From Narthecium ossifragum (Eukaryota > Streptophyta > Magnoliopsida > Dioscoreales > Nartheciaceae), in contig OY986973.1 of NCBI GenBank assembly GCA_963920575.1, positions 21,495,851 through 21,559,850 on the forward strand: 64,000 nt of DNA, written 5' to 3'. Under the pieces are notes generated by a model that was not told where the DNA came from, searched no databases, and saw only the letters and a list, made by a program, of their open reading frames with translations. This document shows positions 22,263 to 30,888 of the stretch, one piece after another. How positions within the stretch are numbered: position 1 is the stretch's first letter; every line of letters starts with the position of its first letter. The position numbers and the translations under genes were made by a program.

Positions 22263-22943
22263 TGTTAGGAAATCCGGCGGGGATTCAACCAAGATGGGAG
22301 AGCACCAAAATAGAATTAGGAGGAGAGACACCAGATTTAACGTGGAAAACCTTCCGGCAAGTTAACGTAAAGGAAAAATCACGGGAAGAGAGAAAACATC
22401 AATATATGAGGAGATTTACAAGACTCGATCTCTCAACTCTCATATATAAATCTCTCTCAACCCTCCCAAATACATTCACTCTAGAATGCCCTACTTTCTA
22501 TCAAGCCCTCAGGACCTCTCTCTAGGGTTTCTGATATCAAGCCACACTCAAAGCTGCCGTACCTCATCTATATATGAAGAGATCCAATTAAACCCTAAGC
22601 CAATGCATAGAGCATAGCTTAGTCATCGTTGGATCTTGTGATCCAACGCTCAGCATAGATTTCGTTGGCTGTGGACCGATGCATTCAATGCCCACTAACA
22701 TGATGTCATCATCCACTAGGTAAACCAATATCAGATCCTTTGGGGCGTGATCCATCACGCGGACTTATACGACGTCTTATGCTCGCCGTCGGATAATCAC
22801 GCAGGACCGTGCGATCACGCGGACGATCATGATCGTATCACGCGGACGCGTTCCGTGACCGATCGCTGACCTCGGCTTACCGCCCAAGCACTGTTCATCA
22901 TCTTCTTCCTCGCTTTTTCATGAGGAGCGACAAAATCCCAACA
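22263..22943 (-). repeat. 3' LTR of the gag-only element
   Basis: 681 bp, TG...CA, paired with 24234-24914. Sites that differ include GTTAACG/GTCACCG near 22362, GATCTCTC/GATTTCTC near 22428 and CGTTCC/CGTCCC near 22849. About 1.8% divergence points to a young insertion. Confidence 0.9.
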
Positions 22944-22960
22944 AACTCCTCCTCGCGACG
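22944..22960 (-). other. polypurine tract of the gag-only element
   Basis: Immediately inside the 3' LTR, the minus strand reads CGTCGCGAGGAGGAGTT, a purine-rich primer for plus-strand synthesis in the expected place. Confidence 0.6.
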
Positions 22961-23281
22961 TATGAAAAACACCTCATCGAGCTTTGCTCGGACAATGCAA
23001 CCTGTCGTGCCACATTCAAGCCACTGTGTCTCATGACTCGGCCTCCACATCGAGAAACAATCTTCACCGTTGAAACTCGGACTTTACACCTCCTCTTGTG
23101 ATGCGCTTCTTCAAGTCATTGCGCCTCATAACTCTGAAGACTCCATCGACCCCATCGAACTCTTGATGTCGCAATCAAGACTCGGACCTCCATACACTCT
23201 GTCATGCCACCATTCGAGCCATCATACTGCATGACTCGGCCTTTCCGATCGCTTCGATCGATCGGAACCCCCATCGTACCT

Positions 23282-24217
23282 TTAGTACGGAAGCTCCCCC
23301 GTAATGACACACACGTCGCTGTCAAGTGTCACTACATTGTTGCTCTTCTCATCATCCTCCTTGACCTTCCCATTAGTAAGATCATCCTTGTACTTCCTGC
23401 ATCGCCGCTTGATGTGGCCTTCCTTCCCGCAGTAGTAGCAAGTAACTGTCTTTCCTCTGTTCCTGCCATCCTTCCCTTTCCTCTCTACCAAATACGCCTC
23501 TGAGACAAGCTCATCTGTCGACCTCTTTCTCAAGGCATTGGAGAGCAGAGCCGCCGTGACTTCCTCTGTCTCTAGGGACTCCTTTCCATAGAGTAATGTA
23601 GTCACCAGATGCTCGTAGGAAGGTGGAAGAGACGCCAAAAGGAGGAGGGCCTTGTCTTCATCATCCACTGTGACCTCCACGCTCAGTAATTGGGTGATGA
23701 TCCTATTGAAGGTGTTCAGGTGCTCTATCAGATCTGAATCTTCCTTCATCCTCAAGGTGTACAGCTGTTGTTTCAGGAATAGTTTATTCGTCAGAGATTT
23801 AGTCATGAATAAATTTTCTAACCTTGACCACAACCCTGCAGCCGTGTCCTCATTGATGACGTTGTAAATAACCTCATCCGCTAGGCAGAGCCTGATGGTG
23901 CTCACCGCCTTCATCTCGATCTCCTCCCAGTCGTCGTCCTTCATAGCCTCCGGCTTCTTCCCCTTCAAGGCCTTGTAGAGACCCTGCTGCACCAGGATAT
24001 TCTTCACCCGCTGCTGCCATAAGCCGAAGTTGCTTCTCCCATCGAATCGCTCAACCTCGAAACGTCCTAATAAAGGAATCGGAATAGTTGAGAACAAAGT
24101 GGCGAACGGGTGTGTAACGCGTGGGAATCTGCCGAACAGTTCGTAGAGCAGCGAATTCAAACAAAAAGAGAAGCTGAGGCCTTCCCCGCCATCACAAACT
24201 GTTGGACCAATGAACCT
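23282..24217 (-). CDS. Ty1/copia-type GAG nucleocapsid protein of a non-autonomous element
   Basis: The open minus-strand frame runs from the primer-binding site to 23282, about 310 codons. It contains the UBN2-type gag core (FEVERFDGRSNFGLWQQRV, then LFLKQQLYTLRMKE and LLLLASLPPSYEHLV) and a CCHC zinc knuckle of the CX2CX4HX4C type (CYYCGKEGHIKRRC) about 55 residues before the stop. No ATG lies upstream of the conserved core; the first in-frame Met is in MKDDDW, inside the domain. So the start is lost, non-AUG, or the frame is no longer expressed. It ends where an intact copia polyprotein would run on into the protease. GAG packages element RNA into particles; here replication enzymes would have to come from another element. 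Confidence 0.75.
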   Translation of the reverse strand, partial: RFIGPTVCDGGEGLSFSFCLNSLLYELFGRFPRVTHPFATLFSTIPIPLLGRFEVERFDGRSNFGLWQQRVKNILVQQGLYKALKGKKPEAMKDDDWEEIEMKAVSTIRLCLADEVIYNVINEDTAAGLWSRLENLFMTKSLTNKLFLKQQLYTLRMKEDSDLIEHLNTFNRIITQLLSVEVTVDDEDKALLLLASLPPSYEHLVTTLLYGKESLETEEVTAALLSNALRKRSTDELVSEAYLVERKGKDGRNRGKTVTCYYCGKEGHIKRRCRKYKDDLTNGKVKEDDEKSNNVVTLDSDVCVITGELPY

Positions 24218-24231
24218 AGCTCCTGATACCA
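24218..24231 (-). other. primer-binding site (tRNA-Met type) of the gag-only element
   Basis: The minus strand reads TGGTATCAGGAGCT two bases inside the 5' LTR. It is close to the plant TGGTATCAGAGC initiator-tRNA complement and fixes the element's orientation. Confidence 0.8.
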
Positions 24232-24233
24232 CT

Positions 24234-24914
24234 TGTTAGGAAATCCGGCGGGGATTCAACCAAGATGGGAGAGCACCAAAATAGAACTAGGAGGAGAGAC
24301 ACCAGATTTAACGTGAAAAACCTTCCGGCAAGTCACCGTAAAGGAAAAACCACGGGAAGAGAGAAAACTTCAATATATGAGGAGATTTACAAGACTCGAT
24401 TTCTCAACTCTCATATATAAATCTCTCTCAACCCTCCCAAATACATTCACTCTAGAATGCCCTACTTTCTATCAAGCCCCCAAGACCTCTCTCTAGGGTT
24501 TCTGATATCAAGCCACACTCAATGCTGCCGTACCTCATCTATATATGAAGAGATCCAATTAAACCCTAAGCCAATGCATAGAGCATAGCTTAGTCATCGT
24601 TGGATCTTGTGATCCAACGCTCAGCATAGATTTCATTGGCTGTGGACCGATGCATTCAATGCCCACTAACATGATGTCATCATCCACTAGGTAAACCAAT
24701 ATCAGATCCTTTGGGGCGTGATCCATCACGCGGACTTATACGACGTCTTATGCTCGCCGTCGGATAATCACGCAGGACCGTGCGATCACGCGGACGATCA
24801 TGATCGTATCACGCGGACGCGTCCCGTGACCGATCGCTGACCTCGGCTTACCGCCCAAGCACTGTTCATCATCTTCTTCCTCGCTTTTTCATGAGGAGCG
24901 ACAAAATCCCAACA
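24234..24914 (-). repeat. 5' LTR of the gag-only element
   Basis: 681 bp, nearly identical to 22263-22943. A CTATATATGA segment near 24538 (TCATATATAG on minus) could serve as a TATA region. The following ACGAG is the target duplication. Confidence 0.85.
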
Positions 24915-25679
24915 ACGAGTTCGTCTTCACTGCTTCCGACGAAGCCGACCGCCCACGATGCCTCGGCGGCGACTACTTCGAGACCGACCTCTCCAGCGAC
25001 TCGTGGAAATCCCACCCCCAGATAGTGGACCACGACAATGGCTCTTACTCCTTTAAAGTCCAAGTCCACTCGGACTTCGCTGGCCCGTACAACCTCACCA
25101 TCGTCCTCCTCTTCTGGAGCTTCGAGGGTCTCAAGCTCTCCCCCAAACGATTCAAGTTTCGAAAGGAGCTCCGGCGGACCCCCATCTCGTTCCACCGGAG
25201 CAATGCCACGCTGCCCGACCGACCTGGAGATGTGCAATCGGGGAGATTTCTCTAGAGAGGTGTGGTCGGGGAGGTGGACCCGTCATGCCCACAACGAGTC
25301 ATGCTCTGTCGACCACAATGGCTGGTACCGGTGTATGGACCACGACCTCCCTTGCCGCCGGGCATGGTGCGATGGGTCGCTCGGGGCGGTGGAGAGCAAT
25401 GGCTGGGTCTACTCTGCTCACTGCTCCTTCAAGATCCTCAAAGCATTCCGCCTGGCAATGCCTGAGCAACCAGTGGCTCTTCTTCTGGGGCGACTCCAAC
25501 CACGTCGACACCATCCGCAACCTGCTCAACTTCGTGTTGGGCCTGTCGAAGATCCCCTTCGTCCCCCGCGATTTGACACGCGTTTCAGCAATCTGAGAAA
25601 TGGGTCCGAGTCGGTGAGGATCACGAGCATGTTCCATAGGGAGAGAGAGACACCTCGTTGGGAGGGGGTGGAGGGGCTT

Positions 25680-25916
25680 AGGGGGATCACCAGGTGAGAG
25701 AGACACCTCGTCCACAGAAGAGAGAGAAAACCAACACGCATTATTAAATGTGTAGTCAACAATGTGTGAGAGTGAGTGAGAGAATGACGGTGGGGCATTA
25801 ATGAGGGGCAAAACAGAAATAAGAATTGAGTTTTGATCGATATTGTAAATCAAAATCAAAATGACACTATATTATAAATTCGATAACCAATCGGATTTAA
25901 AATGTAAAAGTTTCGC
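25680..25916 (-). repeat. right terminal inverted repeat of the Pack-MULE-like element
   Basis: Reverse complement of 19117-19365. It begins at AGGGGGATCACC and ends at GTTTCGC before the target duplication CCAGAGCC. Confidence 0.85.
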
Positions 25917-26232
25917 CCAGAGCCTATGAGCACAATTTCTCCAATCTCACACACACATTTTCCTTCCGACCGTTGAAGGCCGGAGTTAACGGGGGTCTCA
26001 CGGTGGGTCCCACAGTTCCTCCATCCCACCCGTTAGAATCGCCACGTCATCATCACAGCTGTTCTCTCTCCGTTTATAACGGTCATCTAATTATTAGCCC
26101 GCTCGATACAACCGACCACCCTTTCGTCGCCTCTCCTCCGCCAACCCAACGCCAGCGAGACGATCGTAGAGAGGGGAATAGGGTCAGAGTCCTCTCTCTC
26201 TCTCTCTCTACCCTCCCTCCTTTCCTCCGGCG

Positions 26233-26769
26233 ATGGAGGCGGCGTCGGCGTCGGCGGCGGAGGAGGCGGAGATGGCCACGGCGGACGCCGCCTTCGCGCA
26301 GCGCGGCTGCTGCTGCTTCTGGATCTCGTGGCCGTCGTCGTCCTCCCGGGGGAGGAAGTCGTGGGAGCGGATCCACACGGTGGCGGGGCCGGCGCCTGCG
26401 TCCCCCGGCGGGTGGTGGAGACGGGGGTTGAAGGTGCTCATGAAGGTGAGGGAGTGGTCGGAGATCGTGGCGGGGCCGAGGTGGAAGACCTTCATCAGAA
26501 GGTTTGGCCGCGGCGGATCCCGGCAAGGCGGAGGAGGCGGCGGGAGCGTGGGGGCTGGGCGGGGGAGGAAGTTCCAGTACGATCCGCTCAGCTACTCGCT
26601 TAATTTCGATGAGGGGGACTCTGAAGGCGAAAGCGTCGGATTCCGGGACTTCTCGGCCAGGTTCGCCGCGCCGCCGATGTCCACGAGGTCGTCCATGGAT
26701 CTCGGCGGACGGGACGGGCCCCAGCTGTTCGCGTCGCCGCCCAACGGCAGCGGCGGAGGATCCAATTGA
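26233..26769 (+). CDS. single-exon plant-specific protein of unknown function
   Basis: 178 aa. The ATG at 26233 follows a CT-rich leader (about 26190-26225) and a TTTATAAC box at about 26072. The protein has an Ala/Glu-rich start, a Cys cluster (RGCCCFWISW, about residues 24-33) and a basic Trp-rich centre (WWRRGLKVLMKVREW and WKTFIRRF, about 61-91). Then come a Gly-rich linker, FQYDPLSYSLNFDEG (about 114-128), an acidic stretch and a Ser/Gly-rich tail. The arrangement (CFW motif, WKxFIRR, FxYDPxSYxLNFD) looks conserved in plants, but I know no function and see no catalytic motif or signal peptide. High GC and no intron are usual for such genes. The opposite-strand open frame across the same bases is a shadow. 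Confidence 0.8.
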   Translation: MEAASASAAEEAEMATADAAFAQRGCCCFWISWPSSSSRGRKSWERIHTVAGPAPASPGGWWRRGLKVLMKVREWSEIVAGPRWKTFIRRFGRGGSRQGGGGGGSVGAGRGRKFQYDPLSYSLNFDEGDSEGESVGFRDFSARFAAPPMSTRSSMDLGGRDGPQLFASPPNGSGGGSN

Positions 26770-27130
26770 TTCGAGCGGGTGGCTGGAATTGGGTAATATT
26801 ATTGTCCTTTTTTGGTCATATTTTATTGTGAAAATTTTGTGATTTTTTTTTTACTTTGGGGTATTATTTAACTTTTTGGGTTGAGAAATTGGGAAATTTG
26901 GAAGGTGGGGTTAAATTTTACAGATATAGACATCGTTGATTGTTGTACCTGTGATGGAATAATTGATGTTTTCTTATAGAAGATGCTGTTGGCAATGATA
27001 AATCTTAAAGTTTTTTCTTTGCTATTCTTATATTAGTTACTACTTATTTTAGCCAAAAAAAAAAATTCAAACGAAACAAAGAATTATAGGGATCCAAATG
27101 GCACTGGCATCTTTTTTAGATGATGTAAAC
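26770..27130. other. 3' region of the single-exon gene
   Basis: AT-rich, with T-rich and A-rich runs (26846-26855, 27055-27065). No gene is visible; the polyadenylation site cannot be fixed. Confidence 0.5.
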
Positions 27131-27140
27131 CTTGTTGGCA

Positions 27141-27741
27141 TCTCATTATTGTGGATGCTGAGTGGGATGTTGGTACGGAGGAGGGGGGAACTGGGTGCGG
27201 ATGGTGTCCCTCCGTGGAAGCGTCCTCACCTGTCCCTGCCAGTCAAGCACCTGGCCTACGACCATGAATGGTTCACTATTATATGAAGCTCTTCGTTTGG
27301 AACGGGCGGGGGTAGGTCCGGCGAGGGTAGTTAGATCCTGCCGTTTGGTGGCTGAGGAGCATGGGCCATCCTTCGTTTTACTGTTAGATGTACTTATGGG
27401 CGATAATAGATTGGATTGGGTGCAACGTCGATTGGGTAGATGATGGTGCAGTTATTTGATCCCAGTTGTTGGTAGGCATCAGGGGGGTCTTTGTGGCCTG
27501 GAGGGTCGGCCTGGGGAAGGTGTTGATGGCGGCGCATCACTCTCATCAGATTGTCCGTCAGGTTGTTTCTACATGTGAACATGGTCAATTCACCATACCC
27601 GAGCTCGCAATGCTACTGCCCGGCTTTGTCATCGTGCTGGATCGTCCTTTATTTGATCCCCTAATGTGGGGGTGGATCTTGTGACTTTTTTGGTATAATT
27701 TACTTCTTTGTTAGCCTCTGACTCATCTACTCAAAAAAAAA
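27141..27741 (+). mobile_element. ~0.6-kb retroposon with A-tail and target duplication
   Basis: The segment is GC-richer than its surroundings and ends in an A9 run at about 27733-27741. The 10-mer CTTGTTGGCA occurs immediately before it (27131-27140) and immediately after it (27742-27751), and the match extends with one indel. That is a target-primed insertion signature. It has no intact frame and no recognisable pol III boxes, so a 5'-truncated LINE 3' end is more likely than a SINE. Confidence 0.6.
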
Positions 27742-27751
27742 CTTGTTGGCA

Positions 27752-28140
27752 ATCTCAATGATTAAGGAATAAATTTATATTTATCTGTATAAAATTCGGA
27801 ATGTCATACTTCATCCTTCATTCTTTTGAGTTTAGTTCTAATACAATATTCCTTGTAATTTTACTAGATAGGGTATTTTGCAATATATTTTTCACCTATT
27901 TGAGTCCCAGAATTAACAACCAGTTAGAACTTTCATTAGGATAAGTATAATTCAATCCATTCAATTCATGCTCCCAAATTCATCAAATTTTTATTCACGT
28001 CTCTATGTATCAAGGTTTAGCTGCCAAGCACATGTTTATCATAATTTTTTATCTTTAAACACAGCAGCCATGTTAACTGAGATGCTTGTTTTGGGCAAAA
28101 AGATTTACAAGTTTGCTCCTAGGTATTGCAGCTTATATAT
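27752..28140. other. intergenic, no gene seen
   Basis: AT-rich sequence with no repeat or coding signal that I can support. Confidence 0.5.
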
Positions 28141-28142
28141 CA

Positions 28143-28536
28143 CTAGTACTCACCTGTGTCCCAGGCACAGTTTTTAGTTATTGTTAATATAAAATTTTAA
28201 CAAACTCCCTATAGTTTGTTTGGTTAGACGGCTGTGTTGACCCGTAGATGGTCCAGGGTTCGAAGATTAGTCATAACTTTTTGTTCACTGCCACCATAAA
28301 ACATAGCCAATAAAATATAAAATAAAATATTATAAGTCTAACTTAGGGTATATAAAATAAACATAAGTCTTTGTATATTGCATAAGATAATATATTGCAT
28401 AAGATAATATTAATAGAACTTAGGTTGATATGAATTAATGCAGGTTTATATAAAGCAAACTTAGAGAATATATATAAAAAAACTCAGGGGATATGAATTA
28501 ATGCAGGTTAACCGTTATTGCTCCTTATAAGGTTGA
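28143..28536 (-). mobile_element. small non-autonomous Helitron, minus orientation
   Basis: On minus the element ends in a hairpin (CTGTG...CACAG at 28154-28170), then GTGAGTACTAG followed by T, the CTAG|T terminus of plant Helitrons. The other end can be read as A|TC at 28536. The whole segment is repeated, in opposite orientation and about 30 kb away, at 57848-58193, so its limits are supported by two copies. No coding capacity. Confidence 0.7.
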
Positions 28537-28868
28537 TAAACCATAAAGTATGTCCTCAGCAGCAATTTTTGACCATCACCTTGTGTCCTTTAAATGCATT
28601 TCTTGTAGTTTTCAAGAGCCATATAAATGCAAGCTTCCCTCATCCCCGTCAGAAAAATAAAAAGGATGCTTCCGATTTGCAAATCTCTAATGAAATTACC
28701 TACACTTGTTATTATTCTTTGTATTTTCTAATTCAGGGCAGTATGGCACTAACTCCAATCTCCAAGAAAAATATCTCAAGGACATATCAACTGGCAACTT
28801 AGGACTCATATCAGCATCCAAGTGAAAGTAGTAACAAACTATCGCAACTCAATTAGGCAATCCAACCT

Positions 28869-28942
28869 TCCATAAATTCCAGAAACATTATATAAGAGCA
28901 GCATTCCACAAATTCCAAAAACTTTATATAAGAGTTAGCATT
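28869..28942. repeat. 37-bp tandem duplication
   Basis: Two adjacent units share TTCCA(T/C)AAATTCCA(G/A)AAAC and TTATATAAGAG with a few changes. Confidence 0.7.
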
Positions 28943-28959
28943 TCATTAAGAATCATTAA

Positions 28960-29618
28960 TACGGGTGTCCAACCAGGCTGGGCTGTTGGAGGCAATACTC
29001 GGCCGGCCCTTGTAAGCATCCGGACCAGGCCGGGCCAGTGTCGGGCCCAAACCCTTCACCTCCTCGGCCCTCGCACCTCCCGATCCTTCTTCGTTCGCAA
29101 AAGCCAGCCACTCATCCTCCAACACCATTGCCCCACCATTTCCATCCCCTCTCTCTGCCACGGCCTCACACCCATCACATGATCGCATACTCCCTCTTCC
29201 GACAATGGCATCGGCCTCCGATCGTCGTACCCGACGCCGGTCACCTCCCAAGGACCCTCAACGACGCCGCCCTCACCCAGATCCACGCCTCCGCCTCCCA
29301 TCCGACTGATTCGAGCAGGTGGATCGACTTCGAGGGACCCTGCGACCCTTCCCCTGTCGATCCCGACAACCGACGATCCCCTTCCCCTACTGATCCCGAC
29401 CACCGACAGTGACCATGAATGGCACCACTCATCATACGCGATTGGGGTGTCCAACCGGCCCGGTCCGGTCCGACCCGGATAAACCTTTTCTTTAAACCCG
29501 GACCAGGTTTTTGACCAAGGGGCCCTGATCCCGGATCAACCCAGTCCAGTAGGGCCAACACCCGGACCGGACTGGGCTATGGCCCTGACGGGCCATTTGG
29601 GCTTTTTGAACACCCCTG
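28960..29618. mobile_element. hAT-like non-autonomous element (GGGTGTCCAA ends)
   Basis: The left end TACGGGTGTCCAACCAGG and the reverse complement of the right end CAGGGGTGTTCAAAAAGC match at 10 of the first 13 positions. The flanks ATCATTAA (28952-28959) and GTCATTAA (29619-29626) match at 7 of 8, fitting an hAT 8-bp duplication. A second left-end-like sequence (GGGGTGTCCAACCGGCCC at about 29447) suggests a nested shorter copy sharing the right end. The Pro/His-rich open frame inside (about 29038-29412) resembles no family I know and is probably fortuitous. Confidence 0.65.
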
Positions 29619-29626
29619 GTCATTAA

Positions 29627-30199
29627 ACAATGCACACCCAATCTGCTTGTGTGCAAGGTGCACATCTTACGTGCACCCAAGAATGCTGCTGACAAAACTC
29701 GCCACATTCCCAACAAAACAAAAACAAATTGCTGATGGGCCTAAATTTATCATTCCGAAAACATTTTTTGATCTCTTTCATGCGCTATTGCATCTTCAAT
29801 TCATAGATTTCATAGAGCAGATATTCATGTTTTTAATTGGATGAAAATTGTTTAGGCCCATGTGTATTTCTTTTGCTGACAAGGGTTACCACGTCTATGT
29901 GCATTGTGTCAATATTTTTTCCTTCCATAAACATAAATGAGTGCATAACAGCACAAGTGCCAATAATGCATTATGATTCTGTGAACAGTTATCTGATTCA
30001 TTCTTATGCAATTATAACTAGATATTGCCACTGGAATCCAGCAAAACAAGCAAATCCTCAAACAGCTAATAGGATTGCAACCATATGCAGCAAAATTAGT
30101 ATGTAATAAGTCATGCTAACGACTTGTAGTAGAGAAAGATAAAGCGCAAGATAGCCACCGAAATAGTAAGTAGTTTAAAGTGAGACGACCTTCGTCAAA
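29627..30199. other. intergenic, includes the 3' region of the NFD2-like gene
   Basis: No coding signal. The 3' UTR of the minus-strand gene ending at 30200 must extend into this stretch. Confidence 0.5.
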
Positions 30200-30888
30200 C
30201 TAAATCTCGGCAACGACGCTACCAGAGATCGCCCAGAAGACCTTGCCAGCGGCGTCAGCACTGCCAGAGTCGAGGGTGACCGCGCCGAAGAGGGCGCGGA
30301 AGGCGCCGCACACGACGGATGGCTCCGACGCGTTGGTCCCGGGCGCGACGCGCACCACAGCGCCCAACCCGAGCTTACCGCCAGCGCTAGCGCAGGCCGC
30401 GACTCCGGAGACCCCGTCGATGCGGCGGGAGAGGTCGGCGGCGGAGGTGTCCGGGTCGCGCTGGAGGAGGCGGAGGGCTGCGGCGGCGTCGATGGCGCCG
30501 ATGCCGAGGAGGGCGAGGGCGCGGTTGTTGGCGAGGGAGTAGGACGGGTGGGTCATCGCCCGCCCCAGCAGATCGACGGTCCGGAACCCGTACCTGTTGG
30601 GGGGAAAGGGTCACAGATTCGACGCACGAGATTGAATCGATTCGATTCGGAGTAATAATCCATGGATGGCTTACCCGATCTCTTTCTGGAGGGCGGCGAG
30701 GGCGGCGGAGAAGGTCGAGGTGGCTTTCTCCAGTTTCAAAGCCGCCGCCTGGAACTATGCATTAGTAGCGTCGAGATCACTGTAAAAATAGTTAGTGAAT
30801 GGCAAGGGTTAGGGTTTACCTGGGAGTGGTGATGGGAGATGAGGAGGAGGAGGGGGAGGATGGCGGGGAAGAGGAGACGAGGCGTCAT
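30200..30888 (-). CDS. NFD2: NUCLEAR FUSION DEFECTIVE 2-like protein (RNase III fold)
   Basis: Three exons on minus: 30888-30820, 30748-30675 and 30593-30200, giving 178 aa. Donors are GTAAAC and GTAAGC. The exon-2 acceptor TTCCAG was preferred over GCATAG five bases upstream because a CTAAT branch-point-like site lies too close to the latter. The N-terminus is a signal peptide or anchor (LLFPAILPLLLLIS). Next come an amphipathic segment (TSTFSAALAALQKEIGY) and an RNase III-like core starting FRTVDLLGRAMTHPSYS. Where active RNase III enzymes carry the Glu/Asp-containing signature helix, this protein has NNRALALLGIGAIDAA, so the catalytic acidic residues are absent. NFD2 of Arabidopsis was named from defective fusion of the polar nuclei; its biochemical role is not settled. 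Length fits the family. Confidence 0.85.

Larger units (their letters stand above)
22263..24914 (-). mobile_element. gag-only Ty1/copia-type LTR element (TR-GAG-like)
   Basis: Two LTRs of 681 bp each (22263-22943 and 24234-24914) start TGTTAGG and end CCCAACA, with only about a dozen differences by eye. The target duplication is ACGAG at 22258-22262 and 24915-24919. The element reads on minus: a tRNA-Met-type primer-binding site lies at 24218-24231 and a purine-rich tract (GAGGAGGAG) borders the other LTR. Between them is one gag reading frame and no protease, integrase, reverse transcriptase or RNase H. It matches the non-autonomous class described as terminal-repeat retrotransposons with a GAG domain and sits inside the captured gene. 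Confidence 0.9.
19366..25679 (+). pseudogene. captured fragment of a plant Filamin/NXPE-like gene, frameshifted and twice interrupted
   Basis: Pieces lie at about 19380-19554, 21967-22262 and 24915-25640. The first encodes an Arg/Pro N-terminus and one membrane anchor (LTFCLFLALILVWAINASAI). The next holds YFLGNISAAAAFNKAE. The last holds FVFTASDEADRPRCLGGDY, a filamin-like immunoglobulin segment (HSDFAGPYNLTIVLLF), the Cys-rich CSVDHNGWYRCMDHDLPCRR and WLFFWGDSNHVDTIRNLL. Reading is continuous across both insertion points once the insertions and duplicated target bases are ignored. At least three frameshifts follow: near 25212, near 25455 and near 25570. The C-terminal esterase-like half of the family is missing. 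I recognise the family from these motifs; plant members are predicted single-pass secretory-pathway proteins of unknown function. Confidence 0.75.
19117..25916. mobile_element. Mutator-type (Pack-MULE-like) element carrying a captured gene, with two nested LTR insertions
   Basis: Long terminal inverted repeats are visible: 19117-19365 and the reverse complement of 25680-25916. They share, among others, AACTTTTACATTTTAAAT, GGTTATCGAATTTA, AATATAGTGTCATTTT, TTTTGCCCCTCAT and CTCTCACTCACTCTCACACA. The 8-mer CCAGAGCC flanks both sides (19109-19116 and 25917-25924). Between the repeats lies a frameshifted copy of a host gene and no transposase. Subtracting the nested solo LTR and gag-only element leaves about 1.7 kb, a usual Pack-MULE size. 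The MULE assignment is inference from repeat length and target duplication (8 bp exact where 9 is usual). Confidence 0.8.

Noticed and set aside
22263..24914. Inversion or segmental duplication as explanation for the 681-bp direct repeats
   Set aside because: TG...CA ends, primer site, polypurine tract and 5-bp ACGAG duplication are fully explained by an LTR element.
26083..26526. 147-codon minus-strand open frame
   Set aside because: It is the antisense shadow of the GC-rich single-exon gene at 26233-26769.
29038..29412. Pro/His-rich open frame inside the hAT-like element
   Set aside because: No start context, domain or repeat of a known gene; likely chance in GC-rich transposon sequence.
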